From Uranotaenia lowii (taxonomy: Eukaryota; Arthropoda; Insecta; Diptera; Culicidae): DNA of 64,000 nt. Location of the stretch: assembly GCF_029784155.1 (NCBI RefSeq), contig NC_073693.1, forward strand, positions 289,450,875 to 289,514,874, given 5' to 3'. The notes under the pieces were generated by a model. It was not told the origin of the DNA. It made no database searches and saw only the letters and a program-made list of their open reading frames with translations. Numbering within the stretch: the first letter of the stretch is position 1; every line of letters starts with the position of its first letter. Below, one piece after another: positions 1 to 10,149 of the stretch. The position numbers and the translations under genes are program-made.

Positions 1-905
1 ATCAATCGCCAGAAAGAACCATTCCCCAGAATTTTTTTCCCCAGACGAACCATTCCCCAGAAAAATTTTCGCCAGAATGTACCATTTCCCAGAAATTTTT
101 TCACCAGAATGAACCATTTACCAGAAATTTTTTCGCCGGAAGAATCATTTCCCAGAAAATTGAAAACATTTATCCTTACTAGAAATTAATAAAAAAAATA
201 GGAATTGTTAGAAAAAAAATGGGGTTTGATAACTTAATTCTTTTGCGGCAAAGCCGCAACCAACGAGGATGAAGGGGCTGAGGCGTCACAAAGCCGCCGA
301 AGCTCCAAAATTCGAGGTGGCCGCCGACCCGCCGTCGGAAGCGGCGGCCCCATTACATTGGTCTAGGTCTGCCGTGGCTTCCTAGGTTTGCGTGAAAGCT
401 AGAGGTGATCCCTTAGCCCCGTCCGCCACGCGATAGCGTGAAGGACAAAACGTCTTTCAAGTTCGAACGCGCAGCGTGAGGAGTCGGATACCAAAACGGT
501 TTTTTAAAGGAGCATGGTAAGCATTGAATCAATTAAAGTACCATAAACCATAAACAATATTGATTCTAAATAAATTTAGTTGAAAAATTTCAAAGTTGTA
601 GTTTCATTTAAAAAAAATATTTTGAAAAAAATGAATTTCGAATCATATGAAATTTACAAGAATTCATTGGAAAAAAAAACAAATAAAAATACAAGAGGAA
701 AAAATCTGGATTTGCGCCATTCTGGGAAATGTTCCATTCTGGGGCAAAAAATTCTGGGAAATCGTCCATTCTGGGAAAAAAAAAATCTGGTAAATGGTGC
801 ATTCTGGGGAATTTTTTTCTTGGAATGGTTCATTCTGGGGTTTGATTTCGGGTATTTGTCATTCTGGGAAAAATTCATTCTGAGCAATGGTTTTCGGGTA
901 AATGG
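1..905. mobile_element. Foldback-like element with inverted minisatellite arms (left end outside window)
   Basis: Bases 1-165 hold a degenerate array of about 33-36 bp built on the phrase ACCATTTCCCAGAA followed by a T-rich run. Bases 712-905 hold the same array in reverse complement (TTCTGGGAAATGGT). The arms enclose about 550 bp of different sequence. Two arrays of one repeat family facing each other is the design of foldback elements. The left terminus lies outside the window, so no target duplication can be checked. No transposase frame is seen. The element abuts the RT remnant at 931 and may have inserted into it. Two independent simple arrays are the alternative. Confidence 0.5.
230..560. 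other. GC-rich spacer between the inverted arms; no gene recognised
   Basis: This segment is much more GC-rich than its surroundings, especially 290-490. It contains a perfect 7-bp hairpin at 243-259 (TTGCGGC-AAA-GCCGCAA). Reading frames on both strands are short and resemble no family I recognise. It could be the unique core of the foldback element or captured foreign sequence. Confidence 0.4.
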
Positions 906-930
906 ATACAATCTTTATGCAATCTTTATG

Positions 931-1430
931 CAACTAAGGGATGTCTCCAAGGTGGGGTTCTATCACCGTTGTAGTGGTCACTGATCGTGGACGACCTCCT
1001 AAACAAATTTGTATCTATGGGATTCGAAGTTGTTGGCTTTGCTGATGACGTAGTTATTATAGTTCGGGGAAAACATGAGAATGTGTCGCACTACTATTCT
1101 GGTGTAGGGAAGAGAGACTGAACATTAAACCCTTCCAAAACTACTGTGATAGCAATCACTATGAGACGAAAAACTGCACTAAAACCTCTAACACTAGATG
1201 AGGAAGTGCCAAAAATCACAGGTGAAATATCTAGGAATCATACTAGACTCAAAACTATCATAGAACCCACAGTTAGAGCATTTTTTTTCTAGTTGATCAC
1301 CCAGGTGGTAAATCCTTTTTACGGATTGCATTCCAAGGCACGGTGAGCGACCGAGTCTCCCCAGTATGCTACTCTGGGTCATGGGTGCAATTGGACGACT
1401 CATGATACTTATTACCCCTACGCCATAAAG
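931..1430 (+). pseudogene. Reverse transcriptase fragment of a LOA-like non-LTR retrotransposon
   Basis: Translation in shifting frames gives RT motif B (Q-G-G-V-L-S-P-L), then a GFADDVV catalytic box near 1040, a NPSKTTV box near 1130, and the YLGIILDSKLS motif near 1225-1260. Further weak similarity to the RT thumb (a VLW-Y-AIVRP-ITY type region) extends to about 1430. At least one in-frame stop follows the QGGVLSP motif (a TAG where leucine is expected), and there are frameshifts near 1110 and 1210. Endonuclease and the front of RT are missing. The LOA assignment rests on the QGGVLSPLLW and NPSKTT style motifs and is tentative; a related RNase H-bearing clade is possible. It is a dead fragment. 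Confidence 0.6.
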
Positions 1431-2002
1431 TCCACCTGGGGCTGCAGACCTGGTTCCCACCTCGAACTGTTTTAGTACACTATGCTTCAATAGTGGGAGC
1501 TCTATTCGCGCTAATGCGCTCCAAGACAATACTCATTAACGAGACCACTTTCAGCAAAACTCTCAGCCTTAATTTTTTAATTTTGCCTGGTAAATGATGG
1601 ATAATGTGCCACACGAGACCCCATAGTGGTCTTATCACCTCTTATTCACACTCCTATCTCTACCTCCCCGCGATGCCGGCTGGGGTGCGAGTACCCTAAG
1701 CGGAGATCGGATACCCAACCCCGGTGGATGCTTTGGTCGCATGCAGACTGAGAAGGTGGCCGCAAGCGTCTGTTCCCTAGGTCAGGGGCGGCGTGCAACA
1801 ACAACCGAGCGTCTGTTTTCCAGGTCAGGGGCGGCTCAAACAGCGTCTGTCTCGCAGCGAGCGGCTGAATTTATGAAATGCGGCTCCCACCAGCTAAGTC
1901 TAAGATGGCAGCCCCATCGCGGGGTAGGGACTGTAGGCTAACAACCTACTGTTCCCGACTTGAAATTGTTACGGAATCCGAAAGAAATGCCGACCTGGAA
2001 CT

Positions 2003-2354
2003 TTGGCGACGACTTTTTGCATGAAAACACGAACACGAATTGGAACTTGGAATGTTTTAACCCTTGCCCAACAAGGCAAACTGCAACAACTTGCAAGAGA
2101 GCCTACCCGCATCAAGCTTGAAATTCTGGGACTGAGCGAAGTCCGTTGGCCTAATACTGGAGAACACAAGACTCAATACTGGCAAGTCCTTCTTTACTCT
2201 GGCATACGAGGAGAACATGCTACTCGGGAACGAGGAGTTGGTTTCCTGTTAAGCCCGCAGGCCTACGCGTCCCTCGTTAGATAGGAACCAATAAACGAAA
2301 GAATAATCGTAGTCAGATTCAGAACACGGGTTAGAAACCTTACAATGGTCCAAC
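2003..2354 (+). pseudogene. RTE endonuclease domain (N-terminal part), broken
   Basis: The frame begins MATTFCMKTRTR and runs into an APE-type endonuclease start with the IGTWNVLTL motif, the GLSEVRWP motif carrying the catalytic glutamate, and GVGFLLSP. A TAG at 2282-2284 stops it, after which the same frame reads on with recognisable RTE endonuclease sequence to about 2354. Comparison with what follows suggests that some 200 bp of the endonuclease is deleted at about 2355. The enzyme would nick the target DNA for target-primed reverse transcription, but this copy cannot make it. I chose this start because the frame is open from it, although RTE starts are often further upstream. Confidence 0.75.
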
Positions 2355-2357
2355 ACA

Positions 2358-4584
2358 TAAGGTCGCTTGGGTATCCCGAGATGGCCGAACAGAAATCAAA
2401 TTGACCACACCTGCATCAGCCGAAAATGGAGAAGGAGCCTTCCGCAACAAACGAAGCGCAGACATTGCATCTGACCATAACCTCGTCCTTGGCGAGATAC
2501 GACTGAGAGTTGTGCGTGTCCAACGGCGCGAGGAAAAAGTCGGGTGTCGATACGACGTCCGCTAGTTGGAGAATCCAGAGGTGAAAAAGGGCATACGTTG
2601 GACAGCTAGAATCCCGAGCCTCGGAGTTGACGACAGACGGAACAGTCGAAGAACAGTGTTGTGGAATCAAGAATGCCTTTATCACGACGAGCCATGGTAA
2701 TCTAGGTAAAGTTTGTGGAAGAAGAAGTGAATGGATGTCGGATGAAACCTGGAGGATGATCGATGATCGGAGAAAGGCGAAAGTCAGAATTGAGTCAGAA
2801 TCGAGCTTGTAGACGAGACAAGAGAGCCTGGACAAACTCCCTAGCCGGAAGAGGGAGAAAGAGCCGCCGCCAATGGAGATATCCGATTAGTTTATGACAT
2901 TTCTCGCCGCCTCAGTGGTGCAAGGACTAATGCAAGAATGCCGCTGAAAGACCGAGCAGGTCAATTATTGACCGATCGAACAGATCAGCTAAAACGATGG
3001 ACTGAGCAATTCGAACAACTCTTCCGAGTCACGAAAAGCAATGGCCAACAGAATCCGCAGCTCGAAGCGCCAACAGTAAGTCGCATAAATGGCGTCAACT
3101 CGGAAGCGCCTTCACTAGCTGAAATAGAAGCGGCAATCAAAAACATGAAATCCAACAAACCATCTGGGATCGATTGCATCCCTGCTGAAATGCTGAAACC
3201 CGACCCTGCCCTGTCATCCCAAATGTTGCACCGTCTTTTCGCTGACATCTGGGATACTGCAACATTCCCGGCGACTGGATGCAGGGTATCCTCGTAAAGG
3301 TCCCGAAGAAAGGAGACCTGACAGAGTGCGGTAACTGGCGAGGCATAACGTTGATCTGTACAACCCTCAAAGTACTCTGCAAAGTGATCCTGAACAGGAT
3401 CCAGGAGAAAATTGATGCTACACTCTGACGGCAACAAGCTGGATTCCGTTCCGGACGATCATGTGTGGACCACATCACAACGCTACGAATCATACTGGAA
3501 CAAATCAACGAATTCCAGGATTCTCTTCTGCTGGTGTTCGTTGATTTCGAAAAAGCATTCGACCGACTTAACCATGAAAACATCTGGGCGGCTCTAAGGC
3601 GACGAGGGGTCCCAAAGAAACTAGTCCATCTCATTGAAGCACAATACGAGGAATTTTCGTGCAAGGTCTTGCACGACGGTGTCTTGTCCGAACCAATCCC
3701 GGTAACTGCTGGAGTGAGACAAGGATGTATTTTATCAGCGCTACTTTTTCTAATCGTAATGGATGAGATTCTGACTGGATCGATCGACTGTGCACCGAAC
3801 CGAGGATTGCCGTGGAATCCTTCAACAATGGAGCAACTAAACGACCTTGACCTGGCTGACGATATTGTTTTGCTCACCGAAAGTTCCAAGGCAGCAGGTC
3901 TCAAAGTCAATGTCGGAAAGACCAAGTCGATGGAGATCAACACAGCAAATCCCTCCAGTTTCATGGTAGCTGGGCAACAAGTTGAGAAAGTGGAGTGCTT
4001 CCAGTATCTTGGTAGCCAGATAACGCCTGATGGTGGTACCAGGAATGACATCGAAACCCGGATCAGAAAGGCCCGTTTTGCATTGGCGGTCACGCCAGAT
4101 CTCTCTACGAACAAAAATCCGAATCTTCAACTCAAACGTCAAATCCGTATTGCTGTACGGGTGCGAAACTGAGTGCACATATGCGGTAACGACGCGAAAA
4201 CTGCAAGTATTTGTAAATCGCTGCCTGCGGAATATCATCCGCGCTTGGTGGCCCGGCAACTGGATCTCAAATGAGGAACTACATCGCCGGTGTCATCAAA
4301 GGGCGCTAGAAATCGAGATTCGGGAACGTAAGTGGAGATGGATTGGGCACACGCTGCGGAAAGATGAAAACGAGATTTGCAGAGAGGCTCTAGATTGGAA
4401 TCCAGAAGGTCATCGAAGAAGAGACAGACCCAGAAACTCGTGGCGGCGAAGCCTAGCCGCTGAAATCCGAACTGTCGACGAGAATCTTGACTGGGACCAG
4501 GTGAAGACGCTGGCTCCGGATCGTCAACATTGGAGGTCTTTTACCACGGCCCTATGCACCGGTGGATCGGCACGGGATCATTAA
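2358..4584 (+). pseudogene. RTE endonuclease end, linker, reverse transcriptase and C-terminal domain, broken
   Basis: The stretch 2358-2520 gives KVAWVSRDGRTE and SADIASDHNLVLGEIRLR, the SDH motif that ends an APE endonuclease. A linker follows with several frame changes (2627-2812, 2938-3297). RT begins with NMKSNKPSGIDCIPAEML near 3150. It continues with KVPKKGDL near 3300, WRGITL, the FVDFEKAFDRLNHE motif A (3540-3580), GVRQGCILSALLFLIVMD motif B (3710-3765) and the LADDIVLLTES catalytic box (3850-3885). The C-terminal region at 4030-4584 carries RKWRWIGHTLRKDE, typical of RTE proteins. At least four frame changes are needed to read it through, so it is a pseudogene that keeps its catalytic residues. 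Confidence 0.8.
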
Positions 4585-4608
4585 GTAAGTAAGTAAGTCT
4601 CAGCCTTA

Positions 4609-5034
4609 CAACTCGAAGCCTGAACTCTCCTCTAACGACTTGAGAACCGACAACTCCTCGCAATGACTCGAGATTCCGACACAAACCTCTCCTCTTTGCG
4701 ACTTGAGGCCTGATCTCTCCTCTAACGACTCGAGATCCGACCTCTCCTTACATCAACTCGAGGTTTACCTCTTTTCTGCACGATTAAAGGCCCGATCTCT
4801 CCTCTAACGAATTAAAATCTGACCTCTCCTCGTAATGACTCGAGGTGACCACTTGTACCCCTCCTCTTGTTGATAAGGGGCCAAATCCCTCCTCTTACGA
4901 CTCGAGACCCGACCCCTCATCATAAAGACTCGAGGTTGACCACACAAACCTCTCCGCCTGAAGGTTTGAGGCCTGACCTCTCCTCTAACGACTCGAGGCC
5001 CGACCTCTTATCTTCAGGGTTCGAGGTTTGCCAC
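4609..5034. repeat. Degenerate tandem repeat, about 38 bp, GACCTCTCCTCTAACGACTCGAG type
   Basis: About eleven imperfect copies of a unit centred on CCTCTCCTCTAACGACTCGA follow one another. The repeat begins right after the RTE target duplication and runs into the duplicated GC-rich block at 5035. It may be part of the long 3' region of the R1-like element on the opposite strand, which is inference. No open frame in it has protein-like composition. Confidence 0.7.
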
Positions 5035-5446
5035 CTTGCCCGTCGTGTGCCTGATCAAGAGCAGCTTATCCTAGACTCGCGCCTGTCACGGCACACGCGC
5101 GGGACTTAACGCAACGACTCGGATGATTCCCGACGAAGACGTCATCCTACTCCGACTCAAATGGCTCAACCGGCGTCGAGAGCCACTCTACCCGTGGGTA
5201 TTCCCCGAACGTGGAATAACCGTTTCCCAACGATTTCCACTGCGAAGAAGGTCGAGTCTTATCCCCGCAGCTTCTGTCGTTGAGAACCGCCCTACTCGGT
5301 TACTCCCCGAAGGTGGAGCATCCTACGCACGAACGCGGCGCACTCACGGCATCCGCTACGCAGAAGGTGTTGCCTTATCTTTGTAGCTTCAAACCGTGGG
5401 GTCGGACGCACTCTACTCGACAGCCCCCCGTCGATGGGGTCAATCT
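5035..5446. repeat. GC-rich duplicated block, copy A (partner 7030-7440)
   Basis: This block and 7030-7440 share the same order of phrases, including CGTGTGCC...GAGAGCAGCTT, ACTCGCGC, TCATCCTACTCCGACTC, CTACCCGTGGGTAT and GCCTTATCTTTGTAGCTTC. By eye they are about three-quarters identical. Each block is itself made of sub-repeats of about 110 bp. The blocks are in direct orientation and were adjacent before the foldback element at 5457-6958 inserted between them. Copy B begins 20 bp after the R1-like stop codon, so both may be 3'-UTR repeats of that element. Confidence 0.7.
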
Positions 5447-5456
5447 ATTCCGATCG

Positions 5457-6958
5457 AGGCTGGGTCATTCGGCCGAAAGTCATGAGGCCGAAAGCCATTC
5501 GGCCGAAGGTCATTCAGCCAATGGACGTTAGGCCGAATGGGCTATCTGGCCGAACAGGCCACTAGGCCGAATGGGTTATTCGGCCAACGGTTATCCAGCC
5601 GAATGCTGGTAGGCCAAAAGAACGCAAGGCCGAAAGGATGTTCGGCCGAATGATCACTAGGCCGAAAGGTCATGAGGCCGAATGGTCATTAGGCCGAATG
5701 GTCGTAAGGCGGAATCGTCGTAAGGCCGAAAGTTCGGAAGGCCGAAAGTTCGTAAGGCCGAAAGGTCGTAAGGCCGAAAGGTTGTAATGCCGGAAGGTCG
5801 TAAGGCCGAAAGGTTGTAAGGCCGAATGTTCGTTGGGCCGAATGGTCATAAGGCTGAATGATCGTCATGAATGGTTGCTAGGTCAATAAGACATCTTTTA
5901 CACTTGTCTGCATGCTAGGCCGAAAGGTCGTTTGGCCGAATGGCTGTTAGGTCGAATGATCGTTTGGCCGAATGGCTGTTAAGCCGAATGTCCATGAGGC
6001 CGAATATTCATTAGGTCGGATGGTTACAAGGCCGAATGGTTTTTAGACAGAATGGTCGTAAAGCCGAATGAACGACAGGCCGAATGATCACAAAGCCGAA
6101 TGTACAAATCTGGCTTTGGCCTGATGACTATTCGGCTTGATGACGATAAGGCCTCATCACCATTCGGCCTAACTACTGGCGGCGTACAGGAGAACGGAGT
6201 GTGGAGGCGAAGGATGAACCACGAGCTCGCGCGACTCTACGGCGAACCCAGTATCCAGAAGGTGGTGAAAGCTGGCCGGATACGCTGGGCGGGACATGTT
6301 GCGAGAATGCCGGATGACTGTCCTGCAAAACAGGTGTTCGCCACGAATCCGGTAGGAACAAGACGAGCGGGGGCGCAACGAGCGAGGTGGTTAGACCAAG
6401 TGGAGCGTGATCTGGCGAACGTGGGGTGCCCGAGAAATTGGAGAACGGTTGCCATGGACCGAGTGAATTTTAGGAATTATGTTCGTCAAGTTATGTCGTA
6501 AGACGGAATACTATGTAAATAAAAATAACTGATCGGCCAAACATGCAAGGAAGAGATAATATGTCTTATAGGCCTAGCATAAATTCGGCCCAACGACCAT
6601 TCAGCCTAACAACCAGCCTTACGATCATTCGGCCTTACGAACATTCGGCCTTACGACCTTTCGACCTTGCAACCATTCGGCCTAATGACCATTCGGCCTA
6701 ATGACCACTCGGCTTAGTGACCTTTCGGCCTAACAACCATTCGGCCTAATGACCATTCGGCCGAATGACCATTCGGCCTATCGTCCATTCGGCCTAATGA
6801 CCATTCGGTCTAACATCCATTAACCTTCGGCCTAATGTCGCATTCGGCCTATTGTCCTATTCGGCCGAACATCCGTCGGCCTTTTAACACATTCGGCCTA
6901 GCGACCTTCGGCCTAACATCTTTCGGCCTATCGGCCTTTGGCCGAATGTCCGGCCCCC
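5457..6958. mobile_element. Foldback transposon with GGCCGAA minisatellite arms and a captured retrotransposon piece
   Basis: The sequence ATTCCGATCG flanks the element on both sides (5447-5456 and 6959-6968), a 10-bp direct repeat consistent with a target-site duplication. The outermost bases are inverted repeats: GGCTGGGTCATTCGGCC at the left, and the reverse complement of the right end reads GGGCCGGACATTCGGCC. The left arm (5460-6110) is an array of about 14-16 bp units of the type AAGGCCGAATGGTCGT. The right arm (6540-6955) is the same array reversed. A non-repeat motif near 5895-5910 in the left arm is also mirrored near 6550-6580. The core (6172-6530) carries the 3' coding end of an RTE-type element. 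No transposase is visible, so it would need one in trans. Confidence 0.82.
6172..6501 (+). pseudogene. C-terminal fragment of an RTE-type reverse transcriptase captured in the foldback core
   Basis: About 110 residues are open to a TAA at 6499-6501. The motifs GVWRRRMNHELARLYGEP, then RIRWAGHVARMPDD and RRAGAQRARWLDQVERDL are hallmarks of the C-terminal part of RTE-type endonuclease/RT proteins. The catalytic domains are absent. The frame can be extended upstream only into the minisatellite, so the 5' boundary of the captured piece is about 6172. The sequence after the stop, ATGTAAATAAAAATAA, looks like a short retrotransposon 3' tail. It belongs to a different RTE subfamily from the copy at 1572-4597, whose C-terminal motif differs. 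Confidence 0.75.
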
Positions 6959-7029
6959 ATTCCGATCGTTGTCTGGTCTTATTTATCCCCCTTGGCTGGC
7001 AAACCTAGGATTTTTGGCCCGCGGATTTT

Positions 7030-7440
7030 TCTGCCCGTTGTGTGCCAGATCGAGAGCAGCTTGTCGTGGACTCGCGCTTATCACGGCAAACGTTTGGGAC
7101 TTTGAACGTTACGACTCGGATGTTTCCCGACGGTGACGACATCCTACTCCGACTCGAGAGGCTCGCCCGGCATCGAGAGCCTCACTACCCGTGGGTATCC
7201 CCCGACGGTGGTTAACCCTCTTCCCTCGAGATCCGCTACGAGGAAGGTGAAGTCTTATCCCCGCAGTTTCCCCCTTAGGAAGCGGCAGTACTCGGATACC
7301 CCCCGACATTGGGGTATCCTACACACGTTCACGGCGCACCCTTGACCTCCGCTACGCAGAAGATGATGCCTTATCTTTGTAGCTTCGATCAAGGGATCGG
7401 ACGCACACTACTCAGATGCTCCCCGTCGATGGAGTATCCT
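7030..7440. repeat. GC-rich duplicated block, copy B (partner 5035-5446)
   Basis: See copy A for the shared phrases. The block lies directly downstream of the R1-like stop codon at 7461 when read on the minus strand. Internal sub-repeats of the form CGTCGGGG.ATCCGAGTA recur about every 110 bp. It is probably 3'-UTR sequence of that element or a satellite derived from it. Confidence 0.65.
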
Positions 7441-7460
7441 ACACCGTTCGCGAACTGCCG

Positions 7461-8555
7461 TTAGTCCCAGCTCCTCTGCAAGGCAGTCATGATCCGGGTG
7501 AACCCATCGCTGACCGCATGTCGAGTGTTGGAATCCGCACACATCCTCTGTACAACGTTATCTGCTGTTGTGTCGGGCCCACAGGCGGCGAATATGGAAG
7601 TACGTACCGCCGCAAACCTCGGACAGACAAACACCACATGCTCGGGTGTTTCCTCTTCGTCACCACAATCTGTCCAAACCGGTAGTGGTACTTCGTAGAG
7701 CATCCATGACCAGTCAGGGATTGCGTCATATAGAAGTCCACTTCCCGTGCCTTCTTCCGATCCAGCTACCGATGTGCGGGATCAGACAATGAGTCCACCT
7801 TTCTTTCGTTGAGCTGTCCCACAGCTGCTGCCAGTTGGACATCGAGTCCTCATTGGCGAGATCTCGTTCATTGGGCGTGTCCTTGTTGTCGTAGCAATAG
7901 ACAACCTCCTCAAGAAAAACCGAGATGGGCATGACACCCGCTACTACACAGGCGGCTTCAGACGACATGGTCCGGTATCCGCTAATAACTCGCAGGTTCA
8001 TCAGCCGCTGAACGCTGCTAAGTCGCTGCAGGTTACAGTTTCTTTCCAGGGCCTGCCTCCAGGCCGCTGCTCCGTACCGCAATATCGATGTGGTCACACT
8101 TGCCAGAATACTCTTTTTGCTACTTTTGATGGCCGAGGAGTTCGGCATCATCCGTGTAAGTGCGGCCGTGGCCATTGATGCTCTCTTGCACACGTAATCG
8201 ACATGGCTCGTAAAGCTGAGCCTGTCATCTATCATCACCCCTAGGTACTTGATTGCGCGTTTAGACACGATATTGCACGGTCCAACGGCAATGGTACCTG
8301 TTTGGGGTGCGATCAGGTTGGTGATTAGCACCATCTCGGTTTTGTGGTGGGCTAGACGCAGGCACTTGGAGTGCATCCAGCTTTCCACTGCCTGTATAGC
8401 TACCGTGGCCAGTAGCTCAACCTCCGCAGTTGAGGGGCCTCTCGCCAAGGGGACTACATCATCCGCAAATCCTACGAGTTTGGCTCCCGATGGGAGGCTC
8501 GTTCGTAGGAGTTCGTAGTAAGTGATGTTCCAGGAGTATCGAGGAGTGCCTTGAA
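7461..8555 (-). pseudogene. R1-like non-LTR retrotransposon, RT catalytic core to C-terminus, frameshifted
   Basis: On the minus strand the frame starts inside RT with a WNITYYELLRT stretch, then LVGFADDVV (catalytic FADD box, about 8470-8500). It continues with KTEMVLI, YLGVMIDDRLSF, RYGAAAW and the RT thumb to a stop at 7726. A shifted frame resumes with DFYMTQSLTGHG and GRHGKW. A further shift gives CGDEEETPEHVVFVCPRF, the C-terminal CCHC-type zinc finger of R1 proteins. It ends LQRSWD and a stop at 7461. Endonuclease and the first half of RT are missing, so this is a 5'-truncated copy. Two frameshifts near 7700-7735 inactivate it. Its sequence differs from the other RT fragments in the window. 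Confidence 0.75.
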
Positions 8556-8994
8556 TATGGAACCCAAGAACAGGGAAAGCACCACTATTGGCTCCAACTG
8601 GAGAACAGCAGAGGGAGCAGCTCAGGCGGAAAGATTCATTGAACCAAGTGCACGACTCTCCAAAAACATGTTGAACTTAAGTAAGCACGAGTTAAGTACT
8701 TACACAGGTCTCTTGACCGGACATTGTCCAACAAAACAACATCTCAAACGGATAAACATTATTCAAAACGACGACTGTCGGTTCTGCGGGCTTGAAAAAG
8801 AAACTGCAGAGCATCTTCTATGCAACTGCTGCGCCCTCCTTAATAGGAGAGAGCGTGCTCTTGGGGCAAAGTTAATAAGCGCACAAGACATATGGATGCA
8901 TATCAGCCCTAAGAAGGTTATATCATACATCTTTGATATCATACCCGATTGGGATAAAATCAAATATAATAATAATATAATATATATATTATAA
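8556..8994 (+). pseudogene. C-terminal tail of an RNase H-bearing non-LTR retrotransposon (LOA/I type)
   Basis: A 140-residue open stretch contains LSTYTGLLTGHCPTKQHL and CRFCGLEKETAEHLLCNCCAL, the helix and CCHC-type finger that follow RNase H in LOA- and I-type elements. It ends at a TAA in an AT-rich tract (8967-8996, TAATAATATAATATATATA), probably the 3' microsatellite tail of the element. The RNase H domain itself is missing. It has the same strand and possibly the same clade as the RT remnant at 931-1430. The two could be halves of one element separated by later insertions, but I cannot prove this. Confidence 0.6.
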
Positions 8995-8999
8995 TATGT

Positions 9000-9344
9000 T
9001 TGATAAAATGCTTAGTCAGCAATCAACTGTCACTTCAACCCATAGTTCAGGGTGTCGTGTCCTCCGCCGAGCATTTCTCTAAAATGTTCCCAGATTTTTG
9101 TCGGGGCTAGAAGAAGGGACACCTTAAACCCGCAAGTGTACTCGTATCACTGACTCAGTCAATCAAACACGCCAGCTACCGAGATCTTCAATCGGTCGAC
9201 GCTTAAACACACATCTCTCTCGTTCTTCTCTTGAGTTTTCGTTTTACTTCCCATATTTCTCATTTCATATAGGTACCTTCATTTGGGATGTCGCTTTTTT
9301 TATTCATCGACAGTAACGCGGGGTTATTATCACAATAGATCAAC
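9000..9344. other. No feature recognised
   Basis: There is no long open frame or repeat here. The part to about 9240 has moderate GC content and could be residual retrotransposon UTR. The remainder is AT-rich. Confidence 0.4.
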
Positions 9345-9480
9345 TACTGGTCGCAGTCGATTTGGGATCATTTTGGAACCAAAAAAAGTTGAAGTTTTAA
9401 GTAACGTTGAGTAAATTTGAACTTTAAGGTTTGTATGCAAAAATTGAATATTTTGTACTGAGACATCATCATCATTCTTG
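9345..9480 (+). repeat. Dispersed repeat, copy 1 (inverted partner at 12985-13175)
   Basis: Phrases such as GTAAATTTGAACTTTAAGGT, GTTTGTATG, AAAATTGAATATTTTGTACTG and CGATTTGGG.TCATTTT occur here and, in reverse complement and the same order, at 12985-13175. The two copies are about 3.5 kb apart and face each other. No coding potential is seen. Confidence 0.6.
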
Positions 9481-9560
9481 TTTCTTCTCTGGAGCTGAGC
9501 CTGCTTATGGTTTTTGTGCCAATTCATAAATTCTTAAAAGGAAATTTTCCACTGAACAAC

Positions 9561-10004
9561 TTCGTCTTCTGTGGAGCCGAGCCCGCTGATGGTTTTTGTA
9601 TATATTTATGATTTTTCCTAAGGAAATTTTCCGCTGAACAACTTTGTCGAACACCTTAAATTTGTATCTTATTTGGCAAAAAAGTTATAAGCTGTTTAAC
9701 AGGAGTATGCCTTTTGGCATTTATAAACTCAAAATACAATTGACATCACTGCTTGTGCCTTGTAAAGCATTGCATGAAAAGTAGTCATGCAATACCTCGT
9801 TAGGCACCCTGCGGTGATGTTAATTGAATTTATTGTTTATCAATTCCAAAAGACATACCCCTTTTAAAAAGCTTATAATTTTTTTTTGCAAATAAGATAC
9901 AAATTTCACGTTTTCGACAAAGTAGTTCAGCGGAAAATTTATTTTAAAGAATTTATAAATTGCCACAAAAGCCATAAGCAGGCGCGGGTCCACAGAAGAA
10001 CGAA
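9561..10004. mobile_element. Palindromic MITE, arms of about 215 bp
   Basis: The left arm starts TTCGTCTTCTGTGGAGCCG and the right arm, reverse complemented, starts TTCGTTCTTCTGTGGACCCG. Matching continues through the TTTTCCGCTGAAC.ACTTTGTCGAA and AAATTTGTATCTTATTTG stretches to a centre near 9781, where ATTGCATGA faces TCATGCAAT. The outer 80 bp of the left arm also appear once more just upstream (about 9480-9550). This suggests a partial duplication or a second nested copy. No transposase frame and no clear target duplication are seen. Confidence 0.7.
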
Positions 10005-10149
10005 CACACACATATAGGATCTCAGTGACACTTCATGTTTCTTTGAAGAGATCTAAATTCTACTAAAGACTAAAGCGTACATCTTTCAAGGATATAATGG
10101 CTAGCATCTTATTTATGCTAACACCACCAACCCACAGAAAGAGTACTAT

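Larger units (their letters stand above)
1572..4597 (+). mobile_element. RTE-clade non-LTR retrotransposon, near full length, defective
   Basis: The 11-bp sequence TCTCAGCCTTA occurs immediately before (1561-1571) and after (4598-4608) this segment, as expected for a target-site duplication. The element ends in four TAAG units (4582-4597); short 3' tandem repeats instead of poly(A) are typical of the RTE clade. The length of about 3.03 kb is close to the usual 3.2-3.3 kb. Its 5' region (about 1587-2040) recurs at 22875-23303. Homology between the two copies starts at CTGGTAAAT, so the true 5' end lies between 1572 and 1587. Coding capacity is broken (see separate entries). It inserted into the sequence that precedes the GC-rich repeats at 4609. 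Confidence 0.88.

Noticed and set aside
1194..1529. 111-codon minus-strand frame
   Set aside because: It overlaps, on the opposite strand, a recognisable RT fragment and has no domain.
5280..5531. Frames in the GC-rich repeat blocks, including arginine-rich ones
   Set aside because: GC-rich tandem repeats leave frames open on both strands; none has a domain.
4609..6958. CRISPR-like array
   Set aside because: Repeats are degenerate, lack unique spacers of constant length, and lie in a eukaryotic transposon context.
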